This document shows positions 6,687 to 10,374 of a stretch of DNA of 10,374 nt, piece after piece. The position numbers and the translations under genes were made by a program. Numbering within the stretch: the first letter of the stretch is position 1; each line of letters opens with the position of its first letter. Origin of the DNA: Actinomycetes bacterium (lineage in GTDB: Bacteria; Actinomycetota; Acidimicrobiia; Acidimicrobiales; Ilumatobacteraceae). Under the pieces are notes generated by a model. It worked only from the letters and a program-made list of their open reading frames with translations, was not told the origin of the DNA and searched no databases. The stretch spans positions 1-10,374 of the forward strand of contig JAEZFY010000140.1 of NCBI GenBank assembly GCA_023417265.1, read 5' to 3'.

Positions 6687-8068
6687 GTGAGGGGGATCTC
6701 GGCGTCGATCGTGGTCGGGCCACCCTTCGGCGAGGTCACGGTGAACGTACCGTCGACCGCCCGCACGCGGGCGCGCATCCCGCTCAACCCGGTGCCGCCG
6801 CCGGAGGATGCGCCGCCGACGCCGTTGTCGTGCACGATCACGCGGACGTTGCGCCCGACGCGCATCACGTGCACCGACGCCACGGTGGCCTGCGAGTGCT
6901 TGAGGATGTTGGCGATGGCCTCGTTGGCGAGGAAGTAGACGGCCTCCTCCACATCTCGGGACAAGCCCAGGTCGGGGTCGACGTGGACGCTGATCGGGAT
7001 CGGGGCCCGAGCGACCACCGCCGACAAGGCGGCGTCGATCCCGCGGTCCTCGAGGATCGCCGGGTGCAGCCCACGCCCGAGCTGACGCAGCTCGCCGATC
7101 GAGCCTTGGACCTTCTCGCGGGCACTGACGATCAGCTCGCGGGCCCGGGTGGGGTTGGTGTCGACGTGCGTCTCGGCCATGCCGAGATCGAGCCCGATCG
7201 CGACGAGCTGCTGCTGGACGCCGTCGTGGAGGTTGCGTTCGATCCGCCGCCGTTCGGCGGCCACGGCATCGAGGATGTCGGCACGCTGGCCGGTGAGCGC
7301 ACTGACGCGTTGCTCGGCCGCGGCCAGCCGGTCGGTGCCGAGGAACCAGGCGTCGAAGCGGCCCTTGGCATCAGCGACCGGCAGCACGACGCGCGGGAAC
7401 AGCCCGAGCATGACGGCGGCGACGGGAAGCGCCACGAGCGAGCCACCGAAGAGCCAGTTGATCGGGCCACCGTCGAAGAACAACTGCACCGCCAGCGAGA
7501 GCGGGAGCACACCGATCGTGAACGCCAACTGGGCGGCCAGCGTGTTGGCGGCGATGAAACCGACCAGTCGCCAGCGCTCGCGATCGCGCACGGCATCGAG
7601 CGCGCCCCGGGGGCCGACCCCGCGCACCGGCGCCAGCGGGCGCGGATCGATCGCGCGGCCACACGTGCGGTTGAGCGCGATCGTGACGCCGGCGAACGCA
7701 CGCGCGCAGGTGAACACGGCGCCGACCATGAACACGCCGACGAAGATGAACAGCAGACCGAACGTCGTCGCTGCCAACGCCACGAGCACCCCGAAGAACA
7801 CCCACGCCAGCACCATCGACGCCGTGAGGTAGGCGGTATTGCGCCAGACGTCCGGGTCGCCGAGTGGCGCGTACCACTGCTTGGCGACGCTGGCGGCGCG
7901 CTCCCACGTCCACTCACCGTGCAGGTCGAAGTGGCTCGTACGCGAGCCGCTCGAGGGGCCCTCGCCGTAGGGGCCGCCGGCGCCCGGCGGGGGCGGCGGC
8001 GGTGGCGGGAGGTCGGACACGGGGGCAGTCTCGCGCTCCTCGGTGGCGACGGGCGTTCCGGTGGTCAT
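6683..8068 (-). CDS. NarL-type sensor histidine kinase with membrane sensor domain
   Basis: A 461-residue kinase. The cytoplasmic N-terminus contains eight prolines in a row (residues 21-28). A membrane region follows in two hydrophobic blocks, about 78-132 and 168-231, each probably two segments. This resembles the putative sensor domain common in actinobacterial kinases, with very little outside the membrane. The HisKA_3 dimerisation domain carries phospho-acceptor H281 in ERNLHDGVQQQ. The ATPase domain has the N box NEAIAN (382-387), D414 in HDNGVGG, and GTGLSG (425-430). The frame is open to 8119. ATG at 8068 is chosen because it starts the typical low-complexity head and a weak CACGAT box ends 6 bases upstream; ATG at 8083 is an alternative. 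The stop overlaps the response-regulator start. The signal is unknown. Such kinases often sense membrane or cell-envelope state, an inference from the family. Confidence 0.92.
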   Translation of the reverse strand: MTTGTPVATEERETAPVSDLPPPPPPPPGAGGPYGEGPSSGSRTSHFDLHGEWTWERAASVAKQWYAPLGDPDVWRNTAYLTASMVLAWVFFGVLVALAATTFGLLFIFVGVFMVGAVFTCARAFAGVTIALNRTCGRAIDPRPLAPVRGVGPRGALDAVRDRERWRLVGFIAANTLAAQLAFTIGVLPLSLAVQLFFDGGPINWLFGGSLVALPVAAVMLGLFPRVVLPVADAKGRFDAWFLGTDRLAAAEQRVSALTGQRADILDAVAAERRRIERNLHDGVQQQLVAIGLDLGMAETHVDTNPTRARELIVSAREKVQGSIGELRQLGRGLHPAILEDRGIDAALSAVVARAPIPISVHVDPDLGLSRDVEEAVYFLANEAIANILKHSQATVASVHVMRVGRNVRVIVHDNGVGGASSGGGTGLSGMRARVRAVDGTFTVTSPKGGPTTIDAEIPLT

Positions 8069-8074
8069 GCCTCG

Positions 8075-8080
8075 ATCGTG
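8075..8080 (-). promoter_or_regulatory. Weak candidate -10 box for the kinase-regulator operon
   Basis: CACGAT on the minus strand keeps the key A at position 2 and the AT at positions 5-6, and ends 6 bases before the ATG at 8068, like the leaderless genes nearby. It lacks the first T, so support is weak. The rest of the 79-base gap to the copD stop shows no better promoter or clear terminator. Confidence 0.3.
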
Positions 8081-8147
8081 CATGAATCGGCTCGGCCGAG
8101 CACTGGAGCACCCCGCCACATCGACGGTGGGGATAACCCGACGGCCG

Positions 8148-8999
8148 CTATGCCGCGGCGCGGACCAACACCGTCGTCAGCACGAGAACCGCGCCCAGCG
8201 CGATCGCGGCGGTGCCGAGCAGCGGGCCGAGCCGCGGTCCGGTGCCGCTGCGTACGGCCCAGGTGATCCCAGCGGCGACGGCTGCCACGGCAAGCTTGGC
8301 GATCAGAACCCGGCCCCATGTCGACGCCGTGAGGTCGCCGGCGGCGTCGACGATCAACGCCGTGAGCAGCACGCCGACCGCTGCGGCGGCGGCGCCGGCT
8401 ACCACCGCGGTGGTCAGCCAGCCGCGCACGAGCGGTGCCAGTGGCCGCGCCGGCGAGCCGCGGCGGAACAGCCACACCGCCAGCAGGGCGATCACCCCGC
8501 CGGCCCACACGCTCACGGCGGCCACGTGGACGACGCTGGCGAGGGCGTGGACCACCCGCGGCCCGCGCGTCACGGTGTACCCGTCGAAGGCGAACGACAG
8601 CAGACCGATCACGGCCCCGGCGACGGCGAGCACACCCGCCCCGGCCGGCGACCAGCGCAGCTGATCGGCTGCGCCTCCGGCTCGGGTTTCCGGCAGCTCG
8701 AACAGGCCGGCGACGACGAGCGCGGCGCCGAGCAGGCGCAGCAAGGCGCCGGGTGCACGATCGGTCAGGGCGTCGAACCACCCGGCGTCGAGCGTCCGCG
8801 CCACGGCGGCAGCCTCGACGGCGGCCCCGACCGCGGCGAGCACGGCGATCCGGTGGGCGAGCCGCACCAGCGCGTGGACCTCCGATTCGGGGCCGCGATG
8901 GCTGCGGCCGGCGAAGTACAAGATGCCGGCGACCGCGCACACGGCCGGAGCGGCGATCCCGAGCCCGACCGCGCGGGCGAGGCTGGCGGCGAGGATCAC
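8148..8999 (-). CDS. CopD-family integral membrane protein
   Basis: A 283-residue polytopic protein with about eight hydrophobic helices from end to end and short Ala/Arg-rich loops. The segment RVVHALASVVHVAAVSVWAGG (about residues 148-167, with H151, H158, W165 and GG) is the hallmark of the CopD family, associated with copper import or resistance. There is no CopC domain, unlike YcnJ-type fusions, so metal capture would need a partner not in the window. The frame is open to 9191, but a start there would run deep into lacI. GTG at 8999 overlaps the TGA of a 22-codon leader ORF (GTGA) and begins just before the first helix. No ribosome binding site is visible, so translation is inferred to be coupled to the leader. 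It diverges from lacI. The copper role is by family only; some CopD-like proteins are of unknown function. Confidence 0.78.
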   Translation of the reverse strand: MILAASLARAVGLGIAAPAVCAVAGILYFAGRSHRGPESEVHALVRLAHRIAVLAAVGAAVEAAAVARTLDAGWFDALTDRAPGALLRLLGAALVVAGLFELPETRAGGAADQLRWSPAGAGVLAVAGAVIGLLSFAFDGYTVTRGPRVVHALASVVHVAAVSVWAGGVIALLAVWLFRRGSPARPLAPLVRGWLTTAVVAGAAAAAVGVLLTALIVDAAGDLTASTWGRVLIAKLAVAAVAAGITWAVRSGTGPRLGPLLGTAAIALGAVLVLTTVLVRAAA

Positions 9000-9064
9000 G
9001 CGGCGACTCGGGGCATCCGGCTCGCGCCGCCGACCGGCCGCCGCAGTCCGCCCGACGCACGCAT
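8996..9064 (-). CDS. Candidate 22-codon leaderless leader ORF upstream of copD
   Basis: ATG at 9064 follows TACGGT (9076-9071) by 6 bases, the same geometry as the leaderless genes in this window. The frame begins MRASGGLRRP and continues arginine- and glycine-rich for 22 codons. Its TGA (8998-8996) shares bases with the copD GTG (8999-8997). Since copD has no ribosome binding site, re-initiation after this ORF would explain how it is translated. The peptide has no family match that I know, no cysteine or histidine, and no obvious attenuator hairpin. The ORF may matter only as a ribosome-delivery device. A chance ORF is possible. Confidence 0.45.
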   Translation of the reverse strand: MRASGGLRRPVGGASRMPRVAA

Positions 9065-9068
9065 GCGT
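9059..9068. promoter_or_regulatory. Palindrome in the copD-lacI divergent promoter
   Basis: ACGCATGCGT is a perfect 10-base palindrome. A second overlapping inverted repeat, GACGCA (9054-9059) and TGCGTC (9064-9069), surrounds it. It lies upstream of the lacI -10 near its -35 zone and over the ATG of the copD leader ORF. A LacI-type autoregulatory operator is possible, but short GC-rich palindromes also arise by chance. Confidence 0.3.
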
Positions 9069-9070
9069 CG

Positions 9071-9076
9071 ACCGTA
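9071..9076 (-). promoter_or_regulatory. -10 box of the leader ORF-copD unit
   Basis: TACGGT on the minus strand ends 6 bases before the ATG at 9064. It lies 12 bases from the opposite-strand lacI -10 box, so the two promoters overlap and RNA polymerase could probably use only one at a time. Confidence 0.45.
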
Positions 9077-9088
9077 CCGGATGGGGTC

Positions 9089-9094
9089 TAAGTT
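9089..9094 (+). promoter_or_regulatory. -10 box of the lacI-family gene (leaderless)
   Basis: TAAGTT ends 8 bases before ATG at 9103, as in kynU and fbiC. A TCGACC at 9068-9073 could be a -35 with 15-base spacing. There is no ribosome binding site. Confidence 0.55.
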
Positions 9095-9102
9095 GGCCAC
9101 GG

Positions 9103-10239
9103 ATGGCTGACGACTCGCCACCCACCGAGCGTTCCGAGCGCCGCGTCACGCTGCTGACCGTCGCCAACGCGGTCGGCGTGTCGCGGACCACGGTGTCGAA
9201 CGCCTACAGCCGACCCGATCAGCTCACCAAGGAGTTGCGCGACCGCATCATGGAGGCCGCTGAACGTCTCGGGTACCGCGGCCCGAGCGCGGCGGGGCGG
9301 CTGTTGCGCACCGGCCGGGTGGGCACGCTCGGCTTGGTGTTCACCGACGACCTCGGCTTCGTCTTCTCCGATCCGAACACGACCCTGTTCATGCGCGGCG
9401 TGGCCGAGGCGACCGCCGCCGCGCACGTCGGCTTGACACTGCTGCCAATCCCCCGCGATGCCGGCCCGGCCGACCTCACGCTGCTGAACACACCGGTCGA
9501 CGGTTACATCGTGTTCTCGATCGCCGACACCCACCCCGTGTTCGAGGAGCTGTTGTCGCGCGACGTGCCGCTGGCCGTCATCGACGAGCCCGATCCGGGC
9601 GACCGCTGCGCGTTCGTCGGTGTCGACGACCGCGAGGGCGCCCGCCAGATCGCCGCCCACCTCGCCGAGCTCGGCCACACCCGGGTCGCCGTGCTCGCCC
9701 ACCGGCTCACCGACACGCCCGCCTGCCGCAGGGTGTCCCACGCCGAGCTGGTCAGCGCACCGTTGCGGGTCGCGCGCCAGCGCTACGCCGGATACCTCGA
9801 CGGGCTCGGCCCGGACGTCGAGGTGCGCGCCCTGTGGGAGGCCGGCGAGCTGACGACGGACGCCGGGCGGACCGCTGGGGCCGAGCTCTACCGCGCCCAT
9901 CCCGACGTCACCGCGATCTTGTGCATGACCGACCAGATCGCGATCGGCACGTGCCAGGCCCTCGAGCGGATGGGCGTCGACGTACCCGGCGACGTCAGCG
10001 TCGCCGGGTTCGACGACATTCCCCGGGCGGCGTTGTGGTCACCGGGGTTGACGACGATGCATCAGCCGCTGTTGGACAAGGGTCGGATCGCTGCCGGCAT
10101 GCTGCTCGAACAGGTCGAGGGCGTCGACGAGCCCGGCCCGACCCGGATCGAACTACCGATCCGGCTCGTCGTGCGCGCGTCCACCGGCCCGGTCAGCGCG
10201 TCTGCGGCGCCGGCCAGTTCGCGACCACGGCCGCGCTGA
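9103..10239 (+). CDS. LacI-family transcriptional regulator
   Basis: A 378-residue LacI/GalR-type repressor. The N-terminal helix-turn-helix is at about residues 15-38 (VTLLTVANAVGVSRTTVSNAY), followed by the hinge region GPSAAGRLLRTGRVG. The periplasmic-binding-protein-like effector domain starts near GTLGLVFTDDL and includes FVGVDDREGARQIAAHL, ITAILCMTDQIAIG-like and SVAGFDDIPRAALWSPGLTTMHQP motifs typical of sugar or nucleoside sensors. ATG at 9103 is fixed by TAAGTT ending 8 bases upstream; the frame is open to 8923, but that part is antisense to copD. The last 16 residues or so (Ser/Ala/Pro/Arg-rich) extend past the usual end of the fold and overlap the convergent phosphatase gene by 47 bases. 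The effector is unknown. No sugar transporter or hydrolase lies nearby, so targets are probably itself, copD or distant genes. Confidence 0.93.
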   Translation: MADDSPPTERSERRVTLLTVANAVGVSRTTVSNAYSRPDQLTKELRDRIMEAAERLGYRGPSAAGRLLRTGRVGTLGLVFTDDLGFVFSDPNTTLFMRGVAEATAAAHVGLTLLPIPRDAGPADLTLLNTPVDGYIVFSIADTHPVFEELLSRDVPLAVIDEPDPGDRCAFVGVDDREGARQIAAHLAELGHTRVAVLAHRLTDTPACRRVSHAELVSAPLRVARQRYAGYLDGLGPDVEVRALWEAGELTTDAGRTAGAELYRAHPDVTAILCMTDQIAIGTCQALERMGVDVPGDVSVAGFDDIPRAALWSPGLTTMHQPLLDKGRIAAGMLLEQVEGVDEPGPTRIELPIRLVVRASTGPVSASAAPASSRPRPR

Positions 10240-10374
10240 GCTCGACCACCTCGGCCACCATCTGCTGGTGCGCCCGGAACGGCGCGCCGTGCGGGTCGGT
10301 CACGTCGTCGTGCGGCGACGGCTGCAGCATCGCCGCCGCCGTGCGTTGCCCGGCGAGCGCCCGCCGCCACTCGT
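10193..10374 (-). CDS. Probable low-molecular-weight protein tyrosine phosphatase / ArsC-like, C-terminal end
   Basis: A minus-strand frame enters from the right edge (first full codon at 10372) and ends at TGA 10195-10193, giving 59 residues. The part DDVTDPHGAPFRAHQQMVAEV followed by VELSAAVVANWP resembles the end of LMW tyrosine phosphatases and related arsenate reductases. There the Asp in the DP motif is the general acid and a final helix packs on the core. The catalytic CX5R loop would be beyond the window, so phosphatase and arsenate reductase cannot be told apart. The end overlaps the lacI tail by 47 bases. The family call rests on the DP-G pattern and the helix only. Confidence 0.6.
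   Translation of the reverse strand, partial: EWRRALAGQRTAAAMLQPSPHDDVTDPHGAPFRAHQQMVAEVVELSAAVVANWPAPQTR

Noticed and set aside
8112..8132. Hairpin CC(G)CCAC / GTGGGG as a terminator after copD
   Set aside because: Short stem with a bulge and no T-run on the minus strand, so there is too little to call a terminator.
6830..8266. Plus-strand 478-codon frame over the kinase
   Set aside because: It is rich in Arg, Asp, His and Gly, without hydrophobic core or motifs. It mirrors the codon bias of the real minus-strand kinase, whose H, N and G boxes are intact.
1..10374. tRNA, rRNA, CRISPR array, insertion sequence, riboswitch or phage-defence genes
   Set aside because: I saw no cloverleaf-like segments, regularly spaced direct repeats, transposase motifs or long structured leaders. 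Intergenic gaps are under about 100 bases.

Overview
The window looks like a chromosomal stretch of a very GC-rich actinobacterium. The best guess is the class Acidimicrobiia (Ilumatobacter-like), from the single-gene CofG-CofH type FO synthase, the NarL-type two-component pair with an actinobacterial sensor domain, the gene style and the many apparently leaderless starts. The taxon is inferred, not proven. Coding density is very high: no gap between genes exceeds about 100 bases, and there are no tRNA, rRNA, CRISPR or transposase genes.

Left part (1-2515): a cupin-domain protein on the minus strand, cut by the window edge, starts head to head with kynureninase (kynU, plus). Only 19 bases separate the starts, and these hold one AT-rich -10-like island readable on both strands. 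kynU runs convergently into an HxlR/DUF24 transcription factor on the minus strand, and the two overlap by 8 bases. This block suggests tryptophan/kynurenine catabolism plus a local regulator.

Middle (2516-5952): the HxlR gene diverges from a 787-residue bifunctional FO synthase (fbiC, CofG+CofH), which makes the deazaflavin core of cofactor F420. The 65-base gap holds both -10 boxes and three GGTTC/GAACC half-sites, a plausible operator. Inside fbiC, at the join between the two radical-SAM halves, lies a REP-like palindrome read in frame with a run of rare codons. Next comes an acyl-ACP desaturase whose promoter is covered by a long TetR-type palindrome.

Right part (5991-10374): on the minus strand lie a putative CopD-family membrane protein, then a NarL-type sensor kinase and response regulator joined by an ATGA overlap. 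The CopD gene appears to be preceded by a 22-codon leaderless leader ORF whose stop overlaps the CopD GTG start. A LacI-family repressor diverges from it over overlapping promoters. The LacI gene converges with, and overlaps by 47 bases, the C-terminal end of a probable low-molecular-weight tyrosine phosphatase that runs off the right edge.

The strongest general pattern is that six promoter-proximal starts (kynU, hxlR, fbiC, desaturase, the leader ORF and lacI) each have a TAnnnT box ending 6 to 8 bases before the start codon, with no visible ribosome binding site. This implies leaderless transcripts and fixes the start choices. No wholly new multi-gene system was recognised. The most unusual local structures are the in-frame palindrome in fbiC, the coupled leader ORF of copD and the shared kynU/cupin promoter.
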